64,000 nucleotides of DNA from Lentibacillus persicus (GCF_900112705.1 NZ_FOMR01000005.1:62001-126000), one strand, 5' to 3'; counted from the stretch's first letter, positions 42,396 to 53,903 are shown. Notes: a model not told the origin generated them from the letters alone. Program-made: numbers and translations.

Positions 42396-44018
42396 ATGAA
42401 TCAAAAACCAAATGTATTACTAATTTTAAATGATGACATGGGGTACTCGGATATTGGCAGTTATGGCGGGGAAATTGATACGCCGAACTTGGATAAGCTT
42501 GCATCCGATGGCATACGATTTACTCAATTTTATAACACAGCCCGCTGCAGTCCTTCCCGAGCATCTTTACTGACGGGGCTCCATCCGCATCAAACCGGGA
42601 TCGGCATTTTAACCTATAACAGTGGCCCGGAAGGCTATGCGGGCGATTTAAATGACCAATGTGTCACGATAGCTGAAGTATTAAAGCACAGTGGTTATAA
42701 GACATATATGAGCGGCAAGTGGCATGTTGCCAAAGACTTGGAAACGCCTTCAAATAACTGGCCTTTACAACGCGGGTTTGATGAATTTTTCGGGACGATT
42801 ATTGGTGCAGGAAGCTACTATGATCCAAACACGTTAACGCGTGGCAACGACAATATAGAACATGAAGTAAAAGATGATGAGGACTTTTACTATACCGATG
42901 CCATTAGTGACCAGGCTGTTCAGTATATTAAAGATCATGCAAAAAATTCACCAGATGAACCATTTTTTGAATATGTCGCTTATACAGCACCACATTGGCC
43001 GCTGCATGCTAAAGAAGAAGATATCAAGAAATATAAAGGCAGATTCTCAGAAGGCTGGGATAATTTGCGGGAAGAACGCCTGCAGAAATTAATCGATATG
43101 GGCATTATCGATGAAAAGTGGGCGCTGACAGACCGTGATCCAAGTCAGCCTGCATGGGAAAATGCGCAGGAAAAAGAATGGCTTGAAAGATGTATGGAAG
43201 TCTATGCGGCACAAATCGATAATATGGACCAGGGGATTGGCAGAATAATTGATGCCTTGGATCAAACAGGCCAATTGGATAATACACTGATATTTTTCTT
43301 ATCAGACAATGGTGCCTGCGAAGAAGATATTCCATTAAATGTCTCTAAAGAAGAACTGGTTAACCAGTTATTGATTGCAAAGTCCCAGACCAGAGCCGGT
43401 GAAGACGTGCTTTTTGGAAACGATCCGACAATCATGCCCGGACCTGAAAATACGTACCAGAGTTATGGAACGGCTTGGGCCAACCTGTCGAATTCGCCAT
43501 TCCGGCTGTATAAACATTGGGTTCACGAAGGTGGTATTGCAACACCGTTGATCGTTCATTGGCCAAAAGGCTTGGAAGATAAAGGAACTTTGAGACATAC
43601 ACCAGGCCAGTTAACAGATATTATGGCGACAATTGTGGATATAACGGATGCATCCTATCCAAATTCCTTTAATGGCCACGACATTCTTCCAATGGAAGGC
43701 AGAAGCTTGAAACCTATGTTTGAGGCCGATCAGGAAAAAAATACACCGCTTTTTTGGGAACATGAAGGAAACGCAGCAATTCGAATAGGAAAGTGGAAAC
43801 TTGTTAAAGAATATCCGCAAAAATGGGAATTATTTGATATGCATCAGGATCGTACTGAAATGCACGACTTGGCTGATGAATATCCTGAATTTGTACAAGA
43901 AATGGCAGCGAAGTATGAACGGTGGGCTGAAAGATGTGGCGTTGTGCCACGGGATAAAATTCTGCGCCTGATGGAAGAAAGCGGTGCGAACAAGCCATTC
44001 TGGGAGAAGGACAATTAA
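42396..44018 (+). CDS. Cys-type arylsulfatase family sulfatase
   Basis: The 540-residue type I sulfatase has metal ligands Asp13-Asp14 in ILNDDMGYSDIG and the formylglycine signature CSPSRASLLTG with Cys51, then HPHQTGIG and SGKWHVA. A second metal-binding aspartate-asparagine pair is in FFLSDNGACEED. GGAGG at 42383-42387 is eight bases from ATG 42396, so the ATG at 42381 is not used. There is no signal peptide, so it acts in the cytosol on an imported sulfate ester. The next gene encodes the enzyme that converts Cys51 to formylglycine. Specific substrate unknown. Confidence 0.92.
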   Translation: MNQKPNVLLILNDDMGYSDIGSYGGEIDTPNLDKLASDGIRFTQFYNTARCSPSRASLLTGLHPHQTGIGILTYNSGPEGYAGDLNDQCVTIAEVLKHSGYKTYMSGKWHVAKDLETPSNNWPLQRGFDEFFGTIIGAGSYYDPNTLTRGNDNIEHEVKDDEDFYYTDAISDQAVQYIKDHAKNSPDEPFFEYVAYTAPHWPLHAKEEDIKKYKGRFSEGWDNLREERLQKLIDMGIIDEKWALTDRDPSQPAWENAQEKEWLERCMEVYAAQIDNMDQGIGRIIDALDQTGQLDNTLIFFLSDNGACEEDIPLNVSKEELVNQLLIAKSQTRAGEDVLFGNDPTIMPGPENTYQSYGTAWANLSNSPFRLYKHWVHEGGIATPLIVHWPKGLEDKGTLRHTPGQLTDIMATIVDITDASYPNSFNGHDILPMEGRSLKPMFEADQEKNTPLFWEHEGNAAIRIGKWKLVKEYPQKWELFDMHQDRTEMHDLADEYPEFVQEMAAKYERWAERCGVVPRDKILRLMEESGANKPFWEKDN

Positions 44019-44040
44019 TGGTGTGAATGGGGGAAACACT

Positions 44041-44994
44041 TTGAACCAACACGTAAAAAGCTGCTGTACACCGCAAAGAGCCGTATCACAAATGGAAACC
44101 GCGCATGTTGCCGCCAATCTGACTGAAAAGGATGGCAGTACGGCGGGTATGGTGCTTTTAGAAGGTGGTACCTACCTAATGGGCACCGACAGTGAAGAAG
44201 GATTCCCGGCAGATGGGGAAGGCCCGGTAAGAGAAGTGACGGTGGATTCATTTTATATCGACCGCTGTGCGGTCACGAATAGCGATTTTGCACAATTTAT
44301 TGATGCTACAGGCTACACAACAGATGCTGAAAAATATGGATGGTCATTTGTTTTCTACTTATTTGTAAGTAAGCAGACTGAAAAAGAGGTTCTCAATGTT
44401 GTAAGAGAGACGCCTTGGTGGTGGGCGGTGAAACATGCGAATTGGAAAAAGCCTGAAGGACCGGATTCCACGATTCATGACCGTATGGACCACCCGGCTG
44501 TTCATATCTCATGGAACGATGCCGTGCGTTATTGTGAGTGGGCCGGAAAACGCTTGCCCACCGAAGCGGAGTGGGAGTATGCCGCAAGGGGAGGTTTAAA
44601 ACAGAAGCGTTTTCCGTGGGGTGATGCATTATATCCTGATGGTGAGCATGCTTGTAATATCTGGCAAGGGTCGTTTCCAACCCAAAATGAAGGGTCAGAT
44701 GGTTTTTTGGCCACAGCCCCTTCTGACGCTTATCATCCGAACCCATATGGTTTATACAATATGGCCGGCAATATTTGGGAGTGGTGTATGGATTGGTTTG
44801 CCGTCAGTGATGAAAGCACAAACGGCATCATAAACCCAAAAGGTCCCGAATCAGGCGAGTCAAAAATTATTAAAGGAGGGTCTTACCTATGTCATGATTC
44901 CTATTGTAACCGATATCGCGTAGCCGCCCGAAGTTCAAATACACCAGATAGTTCTACTGGCAATATGGGGTTCCGTTGTGTCCGAGATGTTTAA
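44041..44994 (+). CDS. Formylglycine-generating enzyme (sulfatase modifying factor)
   Basis: About 317 residues of the FGE-sulfatase domain: MVLLEGGTYLMGTDSEEGFP at the N-terminus, then HISWNDAVRYCEWAGKRLPT, EAEWEYAARGG, MAGNIWEWCMDWF, and the catalytic end SYLCHDSYCNRYRVAARSS with two cysteines (CxxxxC) and GFRC. Both catalytic cysteines are kept, as in the aerobic copper-dependent enzyme. GGGGG at 44029-44033 points to a TTG start at 44041, 22 bases after the sulfatase stop. It activates the upstream sulfatase by oxidising Cys51 of CSPSR. Confidence 0.92.
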   Translation: MNQHVKSCCTPQRAVSQMETAHVAANLTEKDGSTAGMVLLEGGTYLMGTDSEEGFPADGEGPVREVTVDSFYIDRCAVTNSDFAQFIDATGYTTDAEKYGWSFVFYLFVSKQTEKEVLNVVRETPWWWAVKHANWKKPEGPDSTIHDRMDHPAVHISWNDAVRYCEWAGKRLPTEAEWEYAARGGLKQKRFPWGDALYPDGEHACNIWQGSFPTQNEGSDGFLATAPSDAYHPNPYGLYNMAGNIWEWCMDWFAVSDESTNGIINPKGPESGESKIIKGGSYLCHDSYCNRYRVAARSSNTPDSSTGNMGFRCVRDV

Positions 44995-45021
44995 AACTAC
45001 TTTATAGGGGAGAGGTTTCTT

Positions 45022-46143
45022 ATGATCAAAAGGTCCGTGCTAGTTTTGTTTAGCCTGGCATTCTTCATGCTGTTATTGGGATGTGTTGGTGGAAATGGGG
45101 AAAGTGATGGCGATGCTGCCTCCAAAGATAATAATTCATCCTCTGAAAGCAGTGATTCAGGCGATGCGGAATACGAATTTCAAGTCGCCAACGTCTTAGC
45201 TGAATCAGACGTATCGAGTTATGGTTTAGACAAATTTGAAGAGTTAGTTGAGGAAAAATCGGACGGTAATATTCAAATCGAAGTGTTGCATGGCGGACAG
45301 CTAGGATCCGGGGTGGAAACATTTGAAGCGGTGAAGAACGGGAATCTGGATTTTGCTGCTGATTCGTTTGCAAACTTGGCAAGTATCACGCCGGCTTTTG
45401 AAATGTTTCACTTGCCTTTCTTATTTGAATCAAGAGATCAGCTATTAAATGCTTTTAACAGTGACGTCATTAAGGAACAAATAAACGGCGAACTCGAGAG
45501 TGATAGTCTTAAATGGTTTACGACATTTGAAATTGGCGGTCCGAGAGTTATTGGAACATCGGATACAAAGGTTACGTCGCTGGATGATTTAGAGGGAATG
45601 ACATTCAGAGCCTCACGATCACCATTGGAGATAGCGAGTCAGGAGGCTTGGGGCGCCAAAGGGCAGACAGTTGATTGGCCGGAGACACCTGAATCGGTTC
45701 GGCTCGGGATGGTTGATGGCTTAACTGTTCCATATGCAAGTTTTCATTCTGCTCAATTTCATGAAGGTGATTTGATTAATTACATTGCTGATGTTTCCTT
45801 CCAGAATTATGCTTCAGTGACAGCTGTGAACACTGAAATGTGGGCTGAGCTTCCGGATGATGTTAAGACGATTTTAGAAGAATCTCAACAGGAGGCCAGG
45901 GAGTGGCATATTGATTTCGTCGGTGACTATGTGACTGAAAATATAAATGAGATGAAAGACGCCGGCGTTGAAATATACTCCGTTTCTGATGAGAATTATG
46001 AAGAAATTAAAGAAGCCACAAAAGACACGGTATGGGATGAATTTATTGGAAATGAAGGCATGTCACAGGAAAAACTTGATCTTATTCAGGAGGAGATCGG
46101 CCCTGTTGGTGACGGGGGATGGGGTTATGACATCTCCGAATAA
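45022..46143 (+). CDS. dctP: TRAP transporter solute-binding lipoprotein (DctP)
   Basis: The 373-residue protein has a lipoprotein signal (LLLGC, Cys21), an acidic Ser-rich linker, and the DctP fold: FEELVEEKSDGNIQIEVLHG, LGSGVETFEAVKNGNLDFAA, FHLPFLFESRDQL and the substrate-binding arginine region GMTFRASRSPLE. It captures the solute outside the membrane for the DctQM permease. It lies 27 bases after the formylglycine-generating enzyme gene. A MITE-like element now separates it from dctQ. Confidence 0.92.
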   Translation: MIKRSVLVLFSLAFFMLLLGCVGGNGESDGDAASKDNNSSSESSDSGDAEYEFQVANVLAESDVSSYGLDKFEELVEEKSDGNIQIEVLHGGQLGSGVETFEAVKNGNLDFAADSFANLASITPAFEMFHLPFLFESRDQLLNAFNSDVIKEQINGELESDSLKWFTTFEIGGPRVIGTSDTKVTSLDDLEGMTFRASRSPLEIASQEAWGAKGQTVDWPETPESVRLGMVDGLTVPYASFHSAQFHEGDLINYIADVSFQNYASVTAVNTEMWAELPDDVKTILEESQQEAREWHIDFVGDYVTENINEMKDAGVEIYSVSDENYEEIKEATKDTVWDEFIGNEGMSQEKLDLIQEEIGPVGDGGWGYDISE

Positions 46144-46168
46144 AATCAGCACACTTTAGTTTTATAGC

Positions 46169-46410
46169 GAGGTTGGGACAAAAAAGACTAAAGCAAAAGA
46201 AAAGACGAACTAATAATAGATAGGGAGAATGGGATGACCCGCTCCGGAAATATACTCCGCTTTCCGCGGGCGGCTGGTGAGCCTCTTCGTGCTGAGGCAC
46301 TTCAGTGTCACCTAGTCCTCTCTCCCCGCAGGAGCATTCCTATAGTTCCTTCGCTAAACTTTGTTATCGTTCGTCTTTCATGCTTTGAAGCAAAGTTATG
46401 TCCCGGCCTC
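46169..46410. mobile_element. MITE-like element, 242 bp, between dctP and dctQ
   Basis: The element has imperfect terminal inverted repeats: GAGGTTGGGACA at 46169-46180 and TGTCCCGGCCTC at 46399-46410. The inside is GC-rich (CGCTTTCCGCGGGCGGC, GAGCCTCTTCGTGCTGAGG) unlike the flanks and encodes nothing recognisable. From memory, similar short elements with these ends are dispersed in halophilic Bacillaceae. It sits in the TRAP operon without breaking a gene. Confidence 0.72.
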
Positions 46411-46438
46411 CTTCATATTACTTATTAGGAGAAGGTAT

Positions 46439-46954
46439 ATGGACAGACAAAGAACAATAAACGTATTGACGAAGGCAGATCAAATGGTTTCAAAGTTTAT
46501 TGAAATCGTATGTGTCATATTAATGGCGTCGATTGTTGTGACGATTTCAACATCAGTTATTAGCCGTTTTGTTGTTTTTAATCCGCTGAATTTTGCTAAC
46601 CCGTTGTCTAAATACCTTTTGATATGGGTGGCATTTTTAGGAGCCGGTCTGGCTTTCAGATATGGAGAACATATTGCTGTTGACATGATAAGTGACCGTG
46701 TGAAGCAACAAACCAGGAAAAAATTGTTAATTGCGATTAATGTTTTGACCTCAGTGTTTTTGATCGCAATGATTTACTATGGGTTTATTTTTGCCATGAG
46801 CGGTATCAATTCGAACGATCCGCTGGTTTTCAATATCAGTATGGCGATTCCTTATCTATCAGTGCCTGTAAGTTTCATTTATATGCTGTTCCAACTCAAT
46901 TTATCAACTGTTTTGAAAGTGTTGAAGGCAAAAGATGCAGCCTCGGAACTTTAA
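46439..46954 (+). CDS. dctQ: TRAP transporter small permease (DctQ)
   Basis: The 171-residue protein has four membrane helices (about residues 16-40, 50-75, 90-115 and 130-152). TRAP DctQ hallmarks include FVVFNPLNFANPLSKYLLIW, FLGAGLAFRYGEHIAVDM and a C-terminal IPYLSVPVSFIYML. AGGAGAAGG precedes the ATG at 46439. Upstream in-frame codons lie in the MITE-like element, so longer starts are unlikely. It pairs with DctM. Confidence 0.88.
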   Translation: MDRQRTINVLTKADQMVSKFIEIVCVILMASIVVTISTSVISRFVVFNPLNFANPLSKYLLIWVAFLGAGLAFRYGEHIAVDMISDRVKQQTRKKLLIAINVLTSVFLIAMIYYGFIFAMSGINSNDPLVFNISMAIPYLSVPVSFIYMLFQLNLSTVLKVLKAKDAASEL

Positions 46955-46996
46955 TATGAAGGTCGATGATTTAATTCTAAAGGGGGGAAATGATGC

Positions 46997-48283
46997 ATGG
47001 GTACATTGATTATCTATGGTTTATTGTTTTTGGTTTTCATTGCTATTAGTATGCCAATAGCCTTCTCGCTGGGGTTGTCGACATTGGCGGCATTTTTTAT
47101 GACAGACCAGCCACTTGACTTATTTGCACAGCGGTTATGGACGGGGCTGGACAAATTTACACTGGTTGCTATCCCCCTTTTTATACTTGCCGGAGAATTG
47201 ATGGGCGGGTCTGGGATTCTGCAGCGTTTGCTTGACTTTGCCAGACTGATAGTCGGCCGTATTAAAGGCGGACTGCTTTATATAAACGTCCTTGTCAGTA
47301 TGCTGTTTGGCGGCATCAATGGGTCCGCCGTAGCCGATACGAGTGCAGTCGGTTCGATGCTTATACCGGCTACAAAGAAAGAATACAAGGATGCTGAATT
47401 AGCCGCAGCCGTAACAAGTATCAGTTCTGTTGTTGGCCCGGTAATCCCGCCCAGTCTGCCGATGCTGATTTATGTGTTTGCTGCCGGCAATGTGTCGGTT
47501 GCTGCTATATTTCTAGCGGGTGTTATCCCAGGGATTCTGCTGGGATTGAGCATGATGATAATCACGTATGTTATCGCTAGAAAAAAAGATTTTCCTAAAG
47601 ATATGACGACGTATACAGGTAAAGATGTCTTTCGGATATTAAGACGTTTTCTGGTAGCTGCCATTCTGCCGTTTATTATGGTGGCAGGTATTGTCGGAGG
47701 CGTTGTGACCCCGACCGAAGCTGGGTGTCTGGGGGTAGTCTATGCGTTAGTTGTCGGTTTCTTTATTACGAAAGAATTATCACTGAAAGAAACCTATCGG
47801 GCCCTGTCACGGACAGTCATTGTCACAGCAATCGTCATGATTATGATATCAGTTGGAAATGTGGCGATATGGTGGCTTTCCATCCAAGGCATACCTGCTG
47901 AAATTAGTACTATTTTTCAATCATTAACGCAAAATCCAGCGATGTTTATGTTGTTAATGGTGATATTATATCTTTTCATAGGTTTATTTATTGAACAGGC
48001 TGCGGCCATGATTATGTTAGTGCCTATTTTTGCGCCTTTGGCAACGACCTATGGGATAGACCCAATTCACTTTGGTCTCATCACTGTTTTGACATTAGGT
48101 ATTGGATTGGTTACACCGCCTGTAGGAATATGTTTATTTGTCGCGAGCAGCATTGCGGATGTAAAGCTGCAAAATGTATTTAAAACAGCGGTTCCTTACC
48201 TGGTGGGGATGGCAATTGTTTTAGTGCTGGTAGCTTTTGTTCCCGGCATCTATTTATGGTTTCCTAAAATGTTCGGTTTTTAA
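46997..48283 (+). CDS. dctM: TRAP transporter large permease (DctM)
   Basis: The 428-residue protein has about 12-13 helices and strong DctM signatures: IPLFILAGELMGGSGI, LFGGINGSAVADTSAVGSM, VVGPVIPPSLPMLIY, VVTPTEAGCLGVVYA and TLGIGLVTPPVGICLFVASS. It forms the sodium-driven channel of the TRAP system. AGGGGGG lies nine bases from the ATG. It is followed after 44 bases by the LysR gene. Confidence 0.93.
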   Translation: MGTLIIYGLLFLVFIAISMPIAFSLGLSTLAAFFMTDQPLDLFAQRLWTGLDKFTLVAIPLFILAGELMGGSGILQRLLDFARLIVGRIKGGLLYINVLVSMLFGGINGSAVADTSAVGSMLIPATKKEYKDAELAAAVTSISSVVGPVIPPSLPMLIYVFAAGNVSVAAIFLAGVIPGILLGLSMMIITYVIARKKDFPKDMTTYTGKDVFRILRRFLVAAILPFIMVAGIVGGVVTPTEAGCLGVVYALVVGFFITKELSLKETYRALSRTVIVTAIVMIMISVGNVAIWWLSIQGIPAEISTIFQSLTQNPAMFMLLMVILYLFIGLFIEQAAAMIMLVPIFAPLATTYGIDPIHFGLITVLTLGIGLVTPPVGICLFVASSIADVKLQNVFKTAVPYLVGMAIVLVLVAFVPGIYLWFPKMFGF

Positions 48284-48327
48284 GCAATGAGGATTGAAAA
48301 AGCTTAAGACAAAGGTGGCTTTGAAGA

Positions 48328-49224
48328 TTGAGAATCAGTAACCTTGAAATTTACTGTCAAGTAATCGAAGAAGAAAGTATCAGCAAAGTTGCCAGAAAGA
48401 ACTTTATAACACAGCCTGCTGTAACCAAACAAATTCGTCAGTTGGAAAATGTGTACGGCACGACATTATTTAAACGCGATAAAGGAAGCTTAGTGCCAAC
48501 AAAGGGAGGCAGACAGTTATATAAGATTTTTAAACGAATCGTTTTCGAATACAATCAATCGTTCACTGTCATTGATGAACTAATTGGAGAGGAAGACAGC
48601 AGTCTTAAGCTGGGGTCTTCTTTCACAATCGGAGAATATTTGCTGCCGGCCATTTTAGGGGACTTTAAAAAAATCTATCCCGATGTTGATATTAATCTGG
48701 AAGTTGGCAGCACCCCAAGGGTATTGCAAAGCCTGCAGGAAAATGAAATTGGTATAGCTCTGGTTGAAGGCGCTGTTGAAGAAGGCGATTACTTTAAAGT
48801 CAAAAAGTTTGCCGAAGATGAGCTCATATTAGTTTGTTCACCAGATCATGCCTTAGCCAATACAAAGCACGCCATTAACGTAGAAGATTTGATTGGTCGA
48901 AAGTTAATTGGAAGAGAGAAGAACTCAGGTACACGCATGTTCATTGAACAGATTTTCAAGACGCATGGCGTTCCGGAAGATATTACGGTTTATATGGAAT
49001 TTGGCAGCACTCAAGCCATAAAAGGTGCGGTAGAGGCGAATTTAGGCATTGCTATATTATCAGAAATCGTTGTTAGAACCGAATTAAAAAATGGATCTTT
49101 AGTTAAGGTGCCCATAAAAGATTTGACCTTTAACCGGGATTTATGGATTGTCCAGCGCAAAGATCGTTTTATTCATGCGATTGAGAAAAAGTTTATCGAC
49201 TTTTTGTTCAGCAAACAATTGTAG
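48328..49224 (+). CDS. LysR-family transcriptional regulator
   Basis: The 298-residue regulator has an N-terminal winged helix (residues about 3-60; KVARKNFITQPAVTKQIRQL) and a C-terminal effector domain (about 90-295; LKLGSSFTIGEYLLPAIL), similar in style to CysL/CbbR-type regulators. It starts with TTG at 48328, nine bases after AAAGGTGG. It lies inside the operon between dctM and glpK with only 15 bases to the latter, unusual for LysR genes, which are normally divergent from their target. It may respond to a sulfur or carbon intermediate of the pathway. Confidence 0.87.
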   Translation: MRISNLEIYCQVIEEESISKVARKNFITQPAVTKQIRQLENVYGTTLFKRDKGSLVPTKGGRQLYKIFKRIVFEYNQSFTVIDELIGEEDSSLKLGSSFTIGEYLLPAILGDFKKIYPDVDINLEVGSTPRVLQSLQENEIGIALVEGAVEEGDYFKVKKFAEDELILVCSPDHALANTKHAINVEDLIGRKLIGREKNSGTRMFIEQIFKTHGVPEDITVYMEFGSTQAIKGAVEANLGIAILSEIVVRTELKNGSLVKVPIKDLTFNRDLWIVQRKDRFIHAIEKKFIDFLFSKQL

Positions 49225-50730
<1,506 letters not shown>

Positions 50731-50822
50731 GTTGATTGGCACAAGGTTTTTAGAAAAATTCAGGAAATCCAACCGAGCTTGTATGACAGTGAGCCGGTTT
50801 TTGACAGTAATCGGGAGAGTGA

Positions 50823-52487
50823 ATGGATATGTCAGTATTTTCAAGTCATCAGCGGGAAAATCTATTTCGGGAAATCGGCGACGAACAGCTTGATGTCCTT
50901 GTGATTGGTGGTGGAATCACCGGCGCCGGCATCGCATTGGATGCTTCCAGCCGGGGAATGAACACGGCTGTGGTGGAAATGCAGGATTTCGCTGCCGGCA
51001 CATCAAGCCGCTCAACTAAACTGGTGCATGGCGGCTTGCGCTACTTAAAACAATTTGAAGTGAAGATGGTCTCTGAAGTAGGCAGAGAACGTGCCATCGT
51101 CTATGAAAATGGGCCGCACGTGACGACGCCTGAATGGATGATGCTGCCGTTTTATAAAGGCGGCACATTCGGCCCATTCACGAGTCGAATCGGTCTGCGC
51201 TTGTATGACTTTCTGGCGCGAGTCAAAAAGGGTGAGCGCCGAAAAATGCTCGGTGCCAAAGATGCAGTCAAAAAGGAACCGCTCATAAAAACAAAAGGAA
51301 TGAGAGGTGCCGGCTATTATGTTGAATACAAAACAGACGACGCCCGCCTTACCATTGAAGTCATGAAAAAAGCGGTCGAACATGGCGCGTATGCGATCAA
51401 CTATGCGAAAGTCGTGGATTTCCTTTATGAGTCCGGTAAAATGACAGGAGCCGTTGTAGAGAACGAGGTCACGGGAGAGCAACAAAAAGTTTATGCGAAA
51501 AAGATTGTCAATGCAGGCGGGCCGTGGGTTGACGAACTTCGTGAAATGGATGGTTGCAGATACGGGAAATCACTTCATCTGACAAAAGGTGTCCATTTGG
51601 TGTTTGACCAGGAACGCTTTCCCTTGAAGCAGGCGATATATTTCGATGCGCCGGATGGCCGGATGATTTTCGCCATTCCGCGAAATAAAAAAACGTATGC
51701 AGGCACGACGGATACTAATTATCCCGGGGCCAACACGCGCCCACAGATGACCAAAGAAGACCGGGATTATTTATTAGCTGCCGTCAATGGCCAATTCCCT
51801 TCGCTGAATTTAACAGCAGCTGATGTGGACTCCAGCTATGCAGGCTTGCGGCCGTTAATCGCAGGCAATGACGAAGCTAATCCGGATGAAATATCCCGTA
51901 AAGATGAAATGTTCATCTCGGAATCAGGTCTGATTTCAATGGCGGGCGGAAAACTGACAGGCTACCGAAAGATGGCTGAAGACACGGTGGACGTGCTTGC
52001 AAACAAGCTTAAAGAAGAAGAGCATATTTTATATTCTGAATCGCAAACGACCCAATTGCCGATATCGGGCGGTGAAGTTGGCGGGTCAAAAGGCTTCCAG
52101 GCATTTAAAGAAAAAAAAGTTGCAGAAGCAGTTGAACTGGGTATCAACGAAGATACAGCCGGTTTCCTCATTCAGAAATACGGTGCTAACGTTAATAAGA
52201 TCTTTGCATTGCTTCAGGAAGAAAAGATGCAAGCTTCTAAATTTGATATTGAACCGGTTGTGTTTGCCGAGTTGAGATATGCTATCGAACACGAAATGGT
52301 ATATAAGCCAACAGATTTTTTTGTGCGACGAACCGGGGCTCTTTTTTTTGATATTGATTTTGTTCGCGCGCATAAAGTTAATATTATTTATTATATGGCG
52401 AGTGTGCTGCAATGGAGCACCGAACAAAGGCAGGAATATACTGATGAATTAAATCAATTGCTCCATGAAGCCGTGAATCCGATTTGA
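50823..52487 (+). CDS. glpD: Aerobic glycerol-3-phosphate dehydrogenase
   Basis: The 554-residue flavoprotein starts with the FAD-binding VIGGGITGAGIALDASSRGM and has the GlpD motifs GTSSRSTKLVHGGLRYLKQF, AGGPWVDELR and SMAGGKLTGYRKMAE, with a C-terminal helical domain. It oxidises glycerol 3-phosphate to dihydroxyacetone phosphate and passes electrons to quinone at the membrane. GGGAG at 50813-50817 suits either ATG 50823 or, at better spacing, ATG 50829. It follows glpK by 92 bases and ends the sulfate-ester locus. Confidence 0.94.
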   Translation: MDMSVFSSHQRENLFREIGDEQLDVLVIGGGITGAGIALDASSRGMNTAVVEMQDFAAGTSSRSTKLVHGGLRYLKQFEVKMVSEVGRERAIVYENGPHVTTPEWMMLPFYKGGTFGPFTSRIGLRLYDFLARVKKGERRKMLGAKDAVKKEPLIKTKGMRGAGYYVEYKTDDARLTIEVMKKAVEHGAYAINYAKVVDFLYESGKMTGAVVENEVTGEQQKVYAKKIVNAGGPWVDELREMDGCRYGKSLHLTKGVHLVFDQERFPLKQAIYFDAPDGRMIFAIPRNKKTYAGTTDTNYPGANTRPQMTKEDRDYLLAAVNGQFPSLNLTAADVDSSYAGLRPLIAGNDEANPDEISRKDEMFISESGLISMAGGKLTGYRKMAEDTVDVLANKLKEEEHILYSESQTTQLPISGGEVGGSKGFQAFKEKKVAEAVELGINEDTAGFLIQKYGANVNKIFALLQEEKMQASKFDIEPVVFAELRYAIEHEMVYKPTDFFVRRTGALFFDIDFVRAHKVNIIYYMASVLQWSTEQRQEYTDELNQLLHEAVNPI

Positions 52488-52541
52488 TAGCTATGAGGGT
52501 GGACCCCGCTTGTTCGGATGCATCAAGCGGAACAGAAATTT

Positions 52542-52637
52542 AAGGTGCCTGTCACTTCCCGATATTTGTCATTTTATGTCGATTGAAATTGTTATATAGA
52601 AGCTGCTGGTTCGGATAGAGCTAGTGGCTTTTTTGTT
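52542..52637 (+). repeat. Dispersed intergenic repeat, full copy
   Basis: GGTGCCTGTCACTTCCCG, ATATTTGTCATTTTATGTCG, ATTGAAATTGTTATATAG, then AAGCTGCTGGTTCGGATAG, AGCTAGTGGC and a T-run: the clearest full copy. Its tail may terminate the glpD transcript. The rest of the gap to 52973 holds nothing further that I can identify. Confidence 0.72.
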
Positions 52638-52973
52638 TCCCATTACTAAATCGTTTAGGTTTATTTGCTATGTCACTTAATACTTCCCAATGTTATTTGT
52701 CATACCAGAAAGGTTAATTGGTTATTGATTACTTTATATAGCGTGCTGCCTGAGCATGAAAATGATTCCTGTAACCTCTATTTATTAGATAATAACTAAC
52801 CTTAGTAAGAAAACAAAGCTCCATTTGTTGCGTATAGAAGAATTTAAAGGTTTCCTTATTTATGGAAAGTATTTAGAATCTAATATAGACAGATTGAGTC
52901 AATATAATAACTGATAACAAAACTTTTACAATACTTATTCATATGTTTAGAGGAACTAAAAAGGAGAATGGAA

Positions 52974-53903
52974 ATGAAAAATATAACTATACTTGGAGCA
53001 GGTGTTATGGGGCATGGCGCCGCTCAATTATTTGCCCAGGCAGGTAAGAATGTACATATAAGAGCCAGACGTGAATCATCACTGGAAAAAGCACGGGAAC
53101 TCATTACGGACAGCTTGAAGATTATGGTTGAAAAAGAAATCCTGACCGAAAATGAAATGGAACAAACGTTAGGTCGTATTACTTATACAACTGATTTGCA
53201 TGAAGCCATTCAGGATGCTGACTTTATTCTCGAATCGATCCCTGAAGATCTTGAGAAAAAACTGGATACATATGACATAATCGAAAGTGTTGTTTCGGAC
53301 AAAACGATTATTTCATCTAACACGTCCACTTTTCCAATCAAAGAATTAACGCAAAGAGCAAAACATCCGGAAAGATTTATCATTACACACTTCTTTAACC
53401 CACCGCAACTTGTGCCGATTGTGGAGATTGTCAAAGTGGACGACACAAGCGAGGATGTTGTAAACACAACTTACGACATTATGAAAGAAATCGGAAAATC
53501 GCCTGTGGTTCTGAAAAAAGAAATTACAGGCTTTATCGTCAACCGCGTCCAGGTAGCCATGCTTCGTGAGGCATTCAATTTGATGGAAAAGGGAGTAGCA
53601 ACCGCAGAAGATATCGATGTTGCCATGAAAGGCAGCCTGGGTTTCAAATGGGCTTTTTGCGGCCCGATGGAAAGTCAGGATTTAGCCGGCCTGCAAACAA
53701 CACAAGCGATGGTAGGAAATATCCTGCAAGACCTTTCAAATACAAGGGAAGTGCCTTCATTTTTATCAGAAATGGTGGAAAACGATCAGCTTGGTATACG
53801 AACGAATGAAGGATTTTATAACTATGATGATAATGGGGAAAATGCAATTCATACACGCGACGATAACTTTCTGGAACTTCAAAAGTTATCACAGGAAAAG
53901 TAA
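52974..53903 (+). CDS. 3-hydroxyacyl-CoA dehydrogenase family protein
   Basis: About 309 residues. The NAD-binding GAGVMGHGAAQLFAQAG is at residues 8-24, with SSNTSTFPI and the family signature HPERFIITHFFNPPQLVPIV (catalytic His and Asn). The C-terminal helical domain has GFIVNRVQVAMLREAFNLM. Similar proteins oxidise 3-hydroxybutyryl-CoA, or act on L-carnitine or L-gulonate in more distant branches; PQLVP in place of PVPVM leaves the substrate open. AAGGAG is seven bases from ATG 52974. It is a single gene, flanked by two copies of the dispersed repeat. Confidence 0.8.
   Translation: MKNITILGAGVMGHGAAQLFAQAGKNVHIRARRESSLEKARELITDSLKIMVEKEILTENEMEQTLGRITYTTDLHEAIQDADFILESIPEDLEKKLDTYDIIESVVSDKTIISSNTSTFPIKELTQRAKHPERFIITHFFNPPQLVPIVEIVKVDDTSEDVVNTTYDIMKEIGKSPVVLKKEITGFIVNRVQVAMLREAFNLMEKGVATAEDIDVAMKGSLGFKWAFCGPMESQDLAGLQTTQAMVGNILQDLSNTREVPSFLSEMVENDQLGIRTNEGFYNYDDNGENAIHTRDDNFLELQKLSQEK

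Noticed and set aside
43804-44251. Long minus-strand open frames across the sulfatase/modifying-enzyme junction
   Set aside because: They are shadows of the two well-supported plus-strand genes and have no motif or ribosome binding site.
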